Shown here: positions 11,070 to 18,321 of the stretch, in pieces
Numbering within the stretch: the first letter of the stretch is position 1
Layout of the letters: each line of letters begins with the position of its first letter
Assembly (NCBI RefSeq): GCF_019039215.1
Contig: NZ_JAHNZZ010000004.1
Coordinates: 69,613 to 105,419 of the forward strand
DNA: 35,807 nucleotides
Direction of reading: 5' to 3'
Source of the DNA: Bacillus sp. FJAT-29790
GTDB taxonomy: Bacteria; Bacillota; Bacilli; Bacillales; Cytobacillaceae
Notes under the pieces: generated by a model
What the model saw: the letters and a program-made list of their open reading frames with translations, nothing else
Told to the model about the DNA's origin: nothing
The model's database searches: none
Made by a program: the position numbers and the translations under genes

Positions 11070-11178
11070 GACTGTTTTCTAAATGATTGTTGTTTTTAAA
11101 TAGGATTTGTATAAAGTTGATTGGAGCGGAAATCAACTAGACCTCTTTTTAAAATGGCAACTAAATACGAAAACAGCC
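11070..11178 (+). repeat. MITE-like element, internally deleted short form
   Basis: 109 bases with near-standard ends (GACTGTTTTCT ... ACGAAAACAGCC). The left inner arm TTGATTGGAGCGGA runs straight into AATCAAC, so the GC-rich core is missing. Confidence 0.75.
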
Positions 11179-11198
11179 TAAAATTAAGAAATCAAATA

Positions 11199-11227
11199 TT
11201 GCAAAATGGGATTGACCTTGTTATAAT
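11199..11227 (+). promoter_or_regulatory. rpmE promoter (sigma-A type)
   Basis: TTGCAA (11199-11204), a 17-base spacer, then a perfect TATAAT (11222-11227). It lies just downstream of the repeat element and about 100 bases before rpmE. Confidence 0.65.
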
Positions 11228-11325
11228 AATTCCAGTGCGTTTTTGAATTTTACGGTAATCAAATGGATTGCCCGTAATATATAACTCTGTTTCGGTATGA
11301 TTCAGGGCGGAAGGAGATGAAAAGA

Positions 11326-11538
11326 ATGAAAGCAGGAATTCATCCAAATTATACAAAAGCAACGGTGAAATGTGCATGCGGAAATGAGTTTGAAACAGGT
11401 TCTGTTAAAGAATCAATCCGTGTTGAAACTTGTTCTGAATGCCACCCATTCTATACAGGTCGTCAAAAATTTGCTGAAGCTGGCGGACGTGTTGATCGTT
11501 TCAACAAAAAATACGGCATTAAGCAAGAACAACAATAA
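11326..11538 (+). CDS. rpmE: 50S ribosomal protein L31 (zinc-binding type)
   Basis: Large-subunit protein that bridges the two ribosomal subunits. The 70 residues match B. subtilis RpmE, including [20 protein letters not shown]. It keeps all four zinc-ligand cysteines, Cys16, Cys18, Cys36 and Cys39 (KCACG and CSECH), so it is the zinc-containing form rather than the zinc-free YtiA type induced under zinc starvation. The ATG at 11326 is 9 bases after GGAAGGAG; an upstream ATG at 11317 overlaps that site. It has its own promoter and terminator. Confidence 0.97.
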   Translation: MKAGIHPNYTKATVKCACGNEFETGSVKESIRVETCSECHPFYTGRQKFAEAGGRVDRFNKKYGIKQEQQ

Positions 11539-11547
11539 TAAAAATCG

Positions 11548-11583
11548 AAACAGGCAAGCTTTCTTTCTTGCCTGTTTTTTATT
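11548..11583 (+). terminator. intrinsic terminator after rpmE
   Basis: AAACAGGCAAG paired with CTTGCCTGTTT, followed by further T residues. Confidence 0.9.
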
Positions 11584-11613
11584 TCTTCTTAGAACGGGGA
11601 GCTGAGGCCGATC

Positions 11614-12207
11614 ATGAATGTGATGCAGCATCACGGATGGGTAGAAGTCGTTTGCGGAAGCATGTTCTCTGGTAAATCAGAAGAACTGATCCGCCGAGTA
11701 CGAAGAGCCCAATTTGCGAAACAGCAAATGGTTGTTTTTAAACCGCAAATTGATAATCGCTATAGTGATGAAGCAGTAGTTTCGCATAATGGAACCACTT
11801 TTACGGCGATACCTATTTCTCACTCTACAGAGATTTTTAAACATATTCATGCTGAAATTGACGTAATTGCAATTGATGAAGTGCAATTTTTCGATAAAGA
11901 AGTAGTGAAAGTCATTCAGCAGCTGGCTGATAGCGGCCATCGGGTCATTGCGGCTGGACTTGATCAAGATTTCCGCGGGGAACCGTTCGGCCAGATGCCT
12001 GAATTAATGGCGATCGCTGAAATGGTGACAAAGCTTCAGGCAGTATGTGCCGTTTGTGGTTCACCGGCTAGCCGGACACAACGATTGATCAATGGGAATC
12101 CGGCTTCATATGATGATCCGATAATTATGGTTGGTGCTTCAGAAGCGTACGAGCCAAGGTGTCGCCACCATCACGAAGTGCCGAATTTGGCAAAGTCATT
12201 ATCATAA
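11614..12207 (+). CDS. tdk: thymidine kinase
   Basis: Phosphorylates thymidine with ATP in the pyrimidine salvage pathway. The 197 residues belong to the type II (TK1-like) family. Visible are P-loop GSMFSGKS (residues 15-22), the Asp88-Glu89 pair in IDEVQFF (Glu is the likely catalytic base), the lasso-type zinc site with CAVCG and the C-terminal Cys in RCRHHHEV, and the substrate-loop SYDDP. The ATG at 11614 follows CTGAGG by 6 bases; a slightly shorter start at 11623 is possible. It lies directly after rpmE, as in B. subtilis. Confidence 0.96.
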   Translation: MNVMQHHGWVEVVCGSMFSGKSEELIRRVRRAQFAKQQMVVFKPQIDNRYSDEAVVSHNGTTFTAIPISHSTEIFKHIHAEIDVIAIDEVQFFDKEVVKVIQQLADSGHRVIAAGLDQDFRGEPFGQMPELMAIAEMVTKLQAVCAVCGSPASRTQRLINGNPASYDDPIIMVGASEAYEPRCRHHHEVPNLAKSLS

Positions 12208-12233
12208 TTAGTATTTCCTATACTTAAAATTCT

Positions 12234-12268
12234 CTGCCTGAATCGATTCAGGCAGTTTTTTTATTTTT
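12234..12268 (+). terminator. intrinsic terminator after tdk
   Basis: CTGCCTGAATC paired with GATTCAGGCAG, then seven T and further T-rich sequence. Confidence 0.9.
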
Positions 12269-12275
12269 GTGCCTT

Positions 12276-12395
12276 GGCCGATAAAATAATAAAATCGGCC
12301 GATAAAATGGCATATTTGGCTGATAAATGGAGGAAATTAGCCGTTAAAACAGTGAAATAGGCTGATAAAATAAAAAATTCGCCGAAATCATTACA
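12276..12395 (+). repeat. 21-bp tandem repeat array (six degenerate units)
   Basis: Units start at 12276, 12297, 12318, 12339, 12360 and 12381, exactly 21 bases apart. Each begins with a form of GGCYGATAAAA and continues A-rich. In-frame TAA stops exclude a peptide repeat. It lies between the tdk terminator and the lipoprotein gene. Confidence 0.75.
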
Positions 12396-12420
12396 TTTTG
12401 GTTGAATTTGGCCAGTACAA

Positions 12421-12450
12421 ATCCTTTCATAGCGGACATGCTATAAAAAG
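12421..12450 (+). promoter_or_regulatory. possible forespore (sigma-G-like) promoter
   Basis: CATGCTA at 12437-12443 fits the sigma-G -10 consensus CATNHTA. GTACA about 17 bases upstream is one base off the -35 (GHATR). The expected start is only about 13 bases before the ATG, which is tight. Tentative; it matters because related YhcN-type lipoproteins are forespore products. Confidence 0.25.
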
Positions 12451-12462
12451 GAGGTGTACGTA

Positions 12463-12885
12463 ATGAAAAAACTCAGCATTTTCATTTTACTGCTCGCTTT
12501 TATTGCTGGTTGTAACCAAAATCAATCTGGAAAAAATGAAACAAGGGACGGGACAACGTTTATTTCAAATCGATTAGACCGCCAAGAATATAATACAAGG
12601 GACTGGACAATGGATTCGCAAAATCCTAATTTCCTTAACTTCAATGGAAACCAGGTCAATAATTCAACAGACATCGACAAAGCAAAACAGGTCATAGATG
12701 CCACAAGTGAGTATCAATCCGGCCCTATTTGGATTAATGGAAGAGATATGTGGGTTACGGCCTATAAAAGAGAAATGATGTCTGACCGTGAAAGAATAGA
12801 GGCAGAAGCAAGGCTGCATAAAAAATTGATTAAAGCCTTGCCGCGTTATCATATTGATGTGAAAGTACAGGAAGACCGGACTTAA
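12463..12885 (+). CDS. small lipoprotein, possibly YhcN/YlaJ-like
   Basis: A 140-residue secreted lipoprotein. The signal peptide MKKLSIFILLLAFIAGC has a good lipobox (I-A-G-Cys17). An Asn/Asp-rich linker (about 18-70) follows, then a C-terminal domain (about 72-135) with DIDKAKQVIDAT, a short strand region GPIWINGRDMWVTAY and a charged helix RERIEAEARLHKKLIKAL. This layout resembles sporulation lipoproteins of the YhcN/YlaJ family, but I cannot confirm membership. AGGAGGTG is 6 bases before the ATG at 12463, so the in-frame GTG at 12454 is rejected. It is monocistronic, bounded by its own terminator. Confidence 0.7.
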   Translation: MKKLSIFILLLAFIAGCNQNQSGKNETRDGTTFISNRLDRQEYNTRDWTMDSQNPNFLNFNGNQVNNSTDIDKAKQVIDATSEYQSGPIWINGRDMWVTAYKREMMSDRERIEAEARLHKKLIKALPRYHIDVKVQEDRT

Positions 12886-12913
12886 CCCCTGCTTTTGGCA
12901 GGGTGTTTTTTTA
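12886..12913 (+). terminator. intrinsic terminator after lipoprotein gene
   Basis: CCCTGC / GCAGGG stem with a TTTTG loop, followed by T-rich sequence. Confidence 0.85.
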
Positions 12914-12952
12914 TGGCAAAAATATACGAATGTAATCCCCTTCAAAAAACAG

Positions 12953-12987
12953 TTGATAAAAAACCAAAATGCGATATATTAGTTATA
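12953..12987 (+). promoter_or_regulatory. transporter promoter with shared GATATATTRGTTWTA element
   Basis: TTGATA (12953-12958), a 16-base spacer and TATATT (12975-12980). The 15-mer at 12973-12987 matches the elements at 14231 and 15187 in 13 of 15 positions, and its preceding ATGC matches 15183. Likely a regulator binding site overlapping the -10. Confidence 0.55.
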
Positions 12988-13032
12988 TGCAAATCTGAAA
13001 ATTACAATATTTGAAATCCGAGGTGAATTCAC

Positions 13033-14010
13033 ATGCGACCGATTTTTCTAGGCATTTTAGCTGCTCTCTTTTTTGCTTTTACTTTTATTTTGAATCGCTC
13101 AATGGAGCTTTCTGGTGGCAGTTGGATTTGGAGTGCCTCGCTGCGTTATCTGTTTATGGTTCCGTTTTTACTTTTCATTGTTGTAAGCAGGCGGAATCTT
13201 CAACCCCTTTTACAAGAGATAAAAAAGAGGCCAGGCATTTGGTTTTTATGGAGCTTTATTGGCTTCGGCTTATTCTATGCTCCGTTAAGCTTTGCGGCTG
13301 CTTTTGGACCCGGGTGGCTTATAGCTGGAACTTGGCAGGTTACCATTATTTCCGGTTCACTTCTCGTTCCCTTATTTTATGAGACAAGGCAAACACCAAA
13401 TGGGCTGATAAAAGTTAGAGGGAAGATTCCATTGATCGGCCTGTCGATGTCATTGATTATTCTCTTTGGCGTGGCACTTATGCAAATGGAACAAGCAGGC
13501 CAATTGTCCGGGCAGGAAATATTGTGGGGGGTATTACCCGTCATTCTTGCTTCCTTTGCCTATCCGCTTGGGAATCGTAAAATGATGGAAATATGCGGGG
13601 ATCGGTTAGATGCCTATCAGCGTGTTTTAGGTATGACTCTTGCAAGCCTTCCATTCTGGTTTCTGCTTTCGCTTTATGGTGTCGCTACTGTTGGTATGCC
13701 AAGCACCGGACAGACGATTCAATCGCTTTTAGTCGCCCTTCTTTCAGGTGTGATTGCAACGGTTCTCTTTTTCCGTGCAACCGATATGGTCAAAGGGAAT
13801 ATGCAAAAATTAGCCGCAGTTGAGGCAACACAATCATTCGAAGTGCTTTTTGCTGTAGCAGGAGAATTGTTGTTTTTGGCATCGCCGTTTCCGACTTCAT
13901 TATCATGGATTGGAATGTTCCTAGTGATCGCAGGGATGGTTTTGCATAGCTATGTCTCCCAAAAAGAATACCCGACCAAAGTCCAGCCTGTAAAATATAA
14001 GGCAAGTTAA
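13033..14010 (+). CDS. DMT-superfamily transporter (EmrE/EamA-like)
   Basis: A 325-residue integral membrane protein with about ten hydrophobic helices in two similar halves, the layout of the drug/metabolite transporter superfamily. The first half starts MRPIFLGILAALFFAFTFIL with the conserved N-R-S after the first helix. The second half begins near ILWGVLPVILASFAYPLGNR and ends with AVEATQSFEVLFAVAGELL, the typical penultimate-helix motif. It is most like the EmrE-type multidrug-resistance subgroup; the substrate is unknown. GAGGTGA is 7 bases before the ATG. The shared promoter element suggests control by the neighbouring GntR regulator, so export of a metabolite linked to the SHMT-like enzyme is an alternative to drug efflux. 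Confidence 0.85.
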   Translation: MRPIFLGILAALFFAFTFILNRSMELSGGSWIWSASLRYLFMVPFLLFIVVSRRNLQPLLQEIKKRPGIWFLWSFIGFGLFYAPLSFAAAFGPGWLIAGTWQVTIISGSLLVPLFYETRQTPNGLIKVRGKIPLIGLSMSLIILFGVALMQMEQAGQLSGQEILWGVLPVILASFAYPLGNRKMMEICGDRLDAYQRVLGMTLASLPFWFLLSLYGVATVGMPSTGQTIQSLLVALLSGVIATVLFFRATDMVKGNMQKLAAVEATQSFEVLFAVAGELLFLASPFPTSLSWIGMFLVIAGMVLHSYVSQKEYPTKVQPVKYKAS

Positions 14011-14209
14011 TCAGGATGAGTATGACCCCTCGATCATTATACTGTTTGCTGCAGAGTTAGCGAATCCAATCTAATCCATTGTTGTTGTTGGGGAGGACAA
14101 ATTGTCAGGGATTATTCTTAAATATTTTTGCTTCCTTTTGATGACGATGTACTAAATGTTTCGACAAAATTTGAGTGGTGTCTGTTTATCTTTGCACAGG
14201 TTCGTCATC

Positions 14210-14245
14210 TTGACACTCAAAGTTGAAATTGATATATTGGTTTTA
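14210..14245 (+). promoter_or_regulatory. gntR promoter, apparently leaderless, with shared element
   Basis: TTGACA (14210-14215), a 17-base spacer, TATATT (14233-14238), then six bases to the ATG at 14245. The expected transcript start coincides with the start codon. The 15-mer GATATATTGGTTTTA (14231-14245) is identical to that at 15187-15201. Confidence 0.75.
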
Positions 14246-14907
14246 TGAAAATAATTAAAACGATTGCGCGGCCGGCTTTAAGGGATCAGGTGTATGAGTC
14301 ATTGAAGAAAGCGATTATTACATTGGAATTGGAACCTGGGCAACGGATTATGGATAAAGAGTTGGCGGCTGAATTTGGTGTCAGCCGAACACCGGTAAGA
14401 GAAGCGCTTAAAAGACTGGAAGATGAGGGGCTTGTCGAGTCGCTCCCAGGATCACAAACTCGGATTACGGAAATTCAGATAGGGGAGGCGAAGAACGCAT
14501 TTACGGTTGTAGCTGCTTTACAAGGTTTAGCAGCACGTCTCGCTATTCCATTCATTTCTGAAAATGATATTCAAATGATGGAAGAAAGCAATTCCGCGTT
14601 GCGAAAGGCACTTGATCAGAAGGACGTGATTAGTGCAGTTGAAGCAGATGATCAATTCCATTTTGTCCTTTTAAAAGCCTCTGGAAATCAAGAAATTGAA
14701 TTAGCGTTAGAACGTGTCATGTCAAAAGTTCGAAGATTAGAATTTTCAAAGTTTAGTTCAATCGATGGACATCAATCACTTGAACAGCATAATGAAATTA
14801 TTTCTGCGTGTAAAACGAAGGATGTCCATTTAGCCAGCTTATTAGTGGAAGAAAACTGGCTTAGTCTAGGAAGGGTTTTAGTCAGTGCGACAAAGGCTGA
14901 AAAGTAA
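14245..14907 (+). CDS. GntR-family transcriptional regulator, FCD (FadR-like) subfamily
   Basis: A 220-residue one-component regulator. The winged helix-turn-helix is at about residues 10-72, with the typical ELAAEFGVSRTPVREALKRLEDEGLVE. The all-helical FCD ligand domain is at about 85-210. Metal/ligand residues are visible in ADDQFHFVLLKASGN and EQHNEII. The last His that usually lies near the C-terminus (in an MRxH-like motif) seems replaced in LLVEENWLS. There is no ribosome site, and no in-frame ATG, GTG or TTG upstream before a TGA at 14230; domain alignment needs this start, so translation is probably leaderless. It likely autoregulates and controls the flanking transporter and SHMT-like genes. 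Confidence 0.9.
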   Translation: MKIIKTIARPALRDQVYESLKKAIITLELEPGQRIMDKELAAEFGVSRTPVREALKRLEDEGLVESLPGSQTRITEIQIGEAKNAFTVVAALQGLAARLAIPFISENDIQMMEESNSALRKALDQKDVISAVEADDQFHFVLLKASGNQEIELALERVMSKVRRLEFSKFSSIDGHQSLEQHNEIISACKTKDVHLASLLVEENWLSLGRVLVSATKAEK

Positions 14908-14962
14908 ATATGATACTTCATTGGGGGAGAAGAACCCTATTGTGGGAAGTTGCCCTTAAGCT

Positions 14963-14993
14963 AGAGTATGACAATTGTTGTACTCTTTTTTTG
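14963..14993 (+). terminator. intrinsic terminator after gntR
   Basis: AGAGTA/TACTCT outer stem and ACA/TGT inner pairing, followed by a run of T. The 14994-15160 stretch beyond it shows nothing I can name. Confidence 0.75.
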
Positions 14994-15165
14994 TGAATAA
15001 TTAATGGCCGGTGGACCTGTGCAGAACTTGTCCTTTATGGCGTAACGAATAGCTAGTGCAGTGAAAGTGGGACATGCAGTCATACTAGGTTGTTCGCCGC
15101 TACTCAACGGTGCTTTTTGTCGAAAAGAATATTCTCTAAAATAGACTGAATAGTATAAAAACATA

Positions 15166-15201
15166 TTGATTTTTTAATTAATATGCGATATATTGGTTTT
15201 A
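15166..15201 (+). promoter_or_regulatory. SHMT-like gene promoter with shared element
   Basis: TTGATT (15166-15171), a 17-base spacer and TATATT (15189-15194). GATATATTGGTTTTA at 15187-15201 is identical, in the same register to the -10, to the gntR promoter. The transcript would carry a ~210-base leader. Confidence 0.6.
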
Positions 15202-15269
15202 GTTAAAGAGCCTATTGATTACTTCTGAGTTCAATCTCCTTTCACAACCCCTTCCTAGCAATAAAGCAA

Positions 15270-15311
15270 CTTGGCGTAAGATGGCCTAAATAGGTTCTTT
15301 AGGATTCCAAG
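15270..15311 (+). other. leader stem in the SHMT-like mRNA
   Basis: Two-level stem: CTTGG/CCAAG outside and CCTAAA/TTTAGG inside, in the ~210-base leader. It matches no riboswitch I recognise, and there is no terminator-type T-run after it. Confidence 0.3.
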
Positions 15312-15413
15312 CTAATAGCAGCTCTGAAAAACATGAATGGACTCGCAGACAAATTTCTCTGTAATTAGGCAGTAATTTGGAAAAAAAAACTTTTCAAATT
15401 AGGAGGAATGACA

Positions 15414-16757
15414 ATGAATTCGGTTACAAAAGCGGCTGAAAACTACGAAGTTCATGATTCAAGGGTGTTAGATTGGGCAAAGGATATTATTGAAAAAAGC
15501 TCTTCGCCAAGATTGATCCAAAGAGTAATTATCAACGCTGTTGATAGAAATGATATTTGGAGAGGGCAGGAATGTCTCAATTTGTTAGCTCCTGAAGCAC
15601 CAACTAGCCCGACTGTTCGGAAATTATTGGCATCGGAAGTAGGAACGAGAGCGGCTGAAGGTCATATTGGCCCTACACAAAGATGGTTTTCCGGCACTAA
15701 ATATATCGACGAAATCGAATCCCTTTGTGTTGAATTGTTAAAAAAGGTCTTTAAGTGTAATTATGCTGATCACCGTCTTGTTGCAAGCATGATCGGAAAT
15801 ATGGCAGTCTATGCGGCACTGACAAAACCAGGAGATAATATTTTAACGATCGCACAGCCATTTGGTGGCCATTCGAGTAACCGCTATGATGGACCAGCAG
15901 GGATTCGCGGATTGAATATTCATGATGTCCCAATGGATCCAGTGGATTTAGTCGTGAATATCGATGAATTTGCAAAGGTAGCAAGGAAAGTAAAACCGCG
16001 ATTAGTTGCACTTGGTGCTTCGATGACTTTATTCCCGTTCCCGTTAAAAGAAATGTCTGAGATCGTCAGCGAATGGGGCGGGAAAATCTTCTTCGATGGG
16101 GCCCATCAACTTGGACTTATTGGCGGCGGGAAGTTTCAAGACCCGTTGAATGAAGGGGCTTGTATAATCACAGGTTCGGCTGGAAAAACGTTCAGCGGCC
16201 CTCAAAGCGGGATCATTGTTTGGAATGACCCGGAATTAACGAAACCAATTGCCGATACGATTTTCCCTGCACTTGCGGCAACACATCAAGTAAACCGTGT
16301 GGCTGCCTTAGCTGCATCTGCTGCAGAGTTCCTCGCATTCGGCAATGAGTATATGGCACAAATTGTGGCGAATGCGAAGGCGCTAGCAAAAGCATTACAT
16401 GATAGGGGAATAACGGTACTCGGTTCTCATAAAGGCTTTACAGAAACTCACCAAGTCATCCTAGATGTTAAACAATTTGGCGGCGGGCTAGATGTTGCGC
16501 ATAAACTGGCAGAGGCAAACATTATTACGAATAAAAACCTGATTCCAAGTGATAAACCAGAGGATTGGGATTATCCAAGCGGATTACGGATTGGCACAAT
16601 TGAAATCACACGATTAGGGATGAAAGAAGCCGAGATGGATATAATAGCCGACTACATTGTCAGCGTTTTAGAAGGAAGAGACACAATAGAATCCATCCGC
16701 AAACGGGTCATTGACATGCGTTCTAGTTACCAAAAAATCCATTATTGCTTTGATTGA
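15414..16757 (+). CDS. divergent SHMT-fold PLP enzyme (aldolase/transaldolase candidate)
   Basis: A 447-residue fold-type I PLP enzyme of the serine hydroxymethyltransferase family, but not the housekeeping GlyA, which is at 32156. It keeps the PLP Lys258 (SAGKTFSGPQSG), Asp228/His231 (FFDGAHQLG), His153 (GGHSS), Glu82 (AAEGH) and Arg392 (SGLRIGT). The His before the PLP Lys in SHMT (THKT) is Gly257, the YYGGCE region is RWFSGTK with a two-residue insertion, and the IASEN motif is LAPEA. These changes hit the folate/substrate side, so it may act on another beta-hydroxy or alpha-substituted amino acid. AGGAGG is 7 bases before the ATG at 15414. Exact reaction unknown. Confidence 0.85.
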   Translation: MNSVTKAAENYEVHDSRVLDWAKDIIEKSSSPRLIQRVIINAVDRNDIWRGQECLNLLAPEAPTSPTVRKLLASEVGTRAAEGHIGPTQRWFSGTKYIDEIESLCVELLKKVFKCNYADHRLVASMIGNMAVYAALTKPGDNILTIAQPFGGHSSNRYDGPAGIRGLNIHDVPMDPVDLVVNIDEFAKVARKVKPRLVALGASMTLFPFPLKEMSEIVSEWGGKIFFDGAHQLGLIGGGKFQDPLNEGACIITGSAGKTFSGPQSGIIVWNDPELTKPIADTIFPALAATHQVNRVAALAASAAEFLAFGNEYMAQIVANAKALAKALHDRGITVLGSHKGFTETHQVILDVKQFGGGLDVAHKLAEANIITNKNLIPSDKPEDWDYPSGLRIGTIEITRLGMKEAEMDIIADYIVSVLEGRDTIESIRKRVIDMRSSYQKIHYCFD

Positions 16758-16779
16758 TGACGTATTTGGCTGAATGAAA

Positions 16780-17031
16780 GGCTATGTTAAAGCTCATTGT
16801 TGAAATATTGCTATATTTGTTGTTGATTGGAGCGGAAGGCGCGAGATCCTCGAAAATGCATTCGCATTTTCTTCGTGCGGTGTTTATTCGCGGATGATTA
16901 TTCAAAGTCCTGCGGGAAAAGCGAGTCCAAGGGAGACCCCGCAGGAGTGATAGCGACGACGAGGCTCCCGGACCGCCCGCGGAAAGCGAGTGCCTGCAGC
17001 GGAAATCAACAGAGGAAAGTTTAACAAAGCC
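16780..17031 (+). repeat. MITE-like element, long form with GGCTATGTTAA ends
   Basis: 252 bases, starting GGCTATGTTAAA and ending TTTAACAAAGCC. The standard core (TTGATTGGAGCGG ... CGGAAATCAAC) contains an additional ~65-base segment beginning CCTCGAAAATGC. It fills most of the gap between the SHMT-like gene and prfA. Confidence 0.8.
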
Positions 17032-17056
17032 AAATGAAAAATTACTTTATAGATAT

Positions 17057-17092
17057 AAAAAACCTTTTGATCAAAGTCAGAAGGTTTTTTAT
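17057..17092 (+). terminator. intrinsic terminator upstream of prfA
   Basis: AAAAAACCTTTTGA paired with TCAGAAGGTTTTTT. Symmetric A/T tails suggest it can act in both directions. Confidence 0.8.
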
Positions 17093-17116
17093 GTAAATTA
17101 AGCCTCGAATTTATTT

Positions 17117-17145
17117 TTGACTGCACCATTCACCTATACTATAAT
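17117..17145 (+). promoter_or_regulatory. prfA promoter (sigma-A type)
   Basis: TTGACT (17117-17122), a 17-base spacer and a perfect TATAAT (17140-17145). About 95 bases before prfA. Confidence 0.85.
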
Positions 17146-17247
17146 TAGAATGTTATGGACCTATTATTAAATAGATAAAACGTATTTTATATATAATGCC
17201 CGGAAATAATAGTCCGAGGTTAATGGATAAAATTGAGGTGAATGGCT

Positions 17248-18321
17248 GTGTTTGATCGTCTTCAATCTGTTGAGGATCGCTATGAAAGATTGAATGAGCT
17301 TTTGAGTGATCCAGATATTGTAAATGACCCGAAAAAATTGCGTGAGTATTCGAAGGAACAATCAGATATACAAGAAACTGTCGAAGCGTACCGTGAATAT
17401 AAAGAGGTAAAAGAGCAGCATCAAGATGCGAAAGCGATGCTTGATGAAAAATTAGATGCTGACATGCGTGAGATGGTGAAGGAAGAGCTTGATGAGCTAG
17501 AAGAGAAAGTGGAAGAACTCGAAGCTCGTTTAAAGATTCTTCTGATTCCAAAAGACCCGAATGATGACAAAAACGTAATTATGGAAATCCGCGGCGCTGC
17601 AGGCGGGGATGAAGCTGCTTTGTTTGCCGGTGATTTATACCGCATGTACAGCCGCTTTGCTGAGACGCAAGGCTGGAAAACAGAAGTAATCGAAACCCAC
17701 TCGACTGGTGTAGGCGGCTATAAGGAAATCATTTTCATGATTAACGGTAAAGGGGCCTATTCTAAATTGAAGTTTGAAAATGGCGCACACCGTGTTCAGC
17801 GTGTTCCGGAAACAGAGTCAGGTGGTCGCATTCATACGTCAACAGCTACGGTTGCCGTACTTCCCGAAACAGAAGAAGTGGAAGTGGATATTCACGAAAA
17901 AGACATTCGTGTCGATACGTTTGCTTCAAGCGGACCAGGCGGACAAAGTGTTAACACGACAATGTCAGCTGTCCGTTTAACGCATTTGCCTACTGGAACT
18001 GTTGTTTCTTGCCAAGATGAAAAATCCCAAATTAAAAATAAAGAAAAAGCAATGAAAGTTTTACGTGCCCGTGTTTATGATAAATTTCAGCGAGAAGCAC
18101 AAGCAGAATATGACCAAGCTCGTAAATCGGCGGTCGGAACGGGCGACCGGTCTGAACGGATCCGTACTTACAACTTCCCGCAAAACCGCGTCACCGATCA
18201 CCGCATTGGTTTAACGATCCAAAAGCTTGATCAAATCCTAAGTGGGAAACTTGATGAAGTCATCGATGCGTTAATCCTTGAGGAACAATCTTCGAAGCTT
18301 GAAAGTGCTTCAAATGAGTAA
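17248..18321 (+). CDS. prfA: peptide chain release factor 1
   Basis: RF1 reads UAG and UAA stop codons and triggers release of the finished peptide. The 357 residues show the N-terminal coiled-coil domain and the GGQ motif ([12 protein letters not shown], about residues 231-233) that reaches the peptidyl-transferase centre. At the codon-recognition tripeptide position it has PET ([11 protein letters not shown]), the Bacillus RF1 form of PxT. The GTG at 17248 is 6 bases after GAGGTGA and gives [13 protein letters not shown], like B. subtilis; the in-frame ATG at 17242 abuts the ribosome site. It is followed with an overlap by prmC, which methylates the GGQ glutamine. Confidence 0.97.
   Translation: MFDRLQSVEDRYERLNELLSDPDIVNDPKKLREYSKEQSDIQETVEAYREYKEVKEQHQDAKAMLDEKLDADMREMVKEELDELEEKVEELEARLKILLIPKDPNDDKNVIMEIRGAAGGDEAALFAGDLYRMYSRFAETQGWKTEVIETHSTGVGGYKEIIFMINGKGAYSKLKFENGAHRVQRVPETESGGRIHTSTATVAVLPETEEVEVDIHEKDIRVDTFASSGPGGQSVNTTMSAVRLTHLPTGTVVSCQDEKSQIKNKEKAMKVLRARVYDKFQREAQAEYDQARKSAVGTGDRSERIRTYNFPQNRVTDHRIGLTIQKLDQILSGKLDEVIDALILEEQSSKLESASNE

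Noticed and set aside
13011..13382. Overlapping ORF in another frame of the transporter gene
   Set aside because: The transporter frame has the ribosome site, helices and family motifs; the overlapping frame is Cys/Trp/Phe-rich and has none.
14961..15164. Reverse 67-codon ORF after gntR, with a protein-like stretch around PSMTACPTFTALAIRYAIKD
   Set aside because: It starts from an A/T-rich region without a ribosome site and runs into the gntR terminator. It could be a decayed gene fragment, but I recognise no family.
15201..15413. Glycine, THF or T-box riboswitch in the SHMT-like leader
   Set aside because: None of the conserved core sequences is visible; only a simple two-level stem was found.
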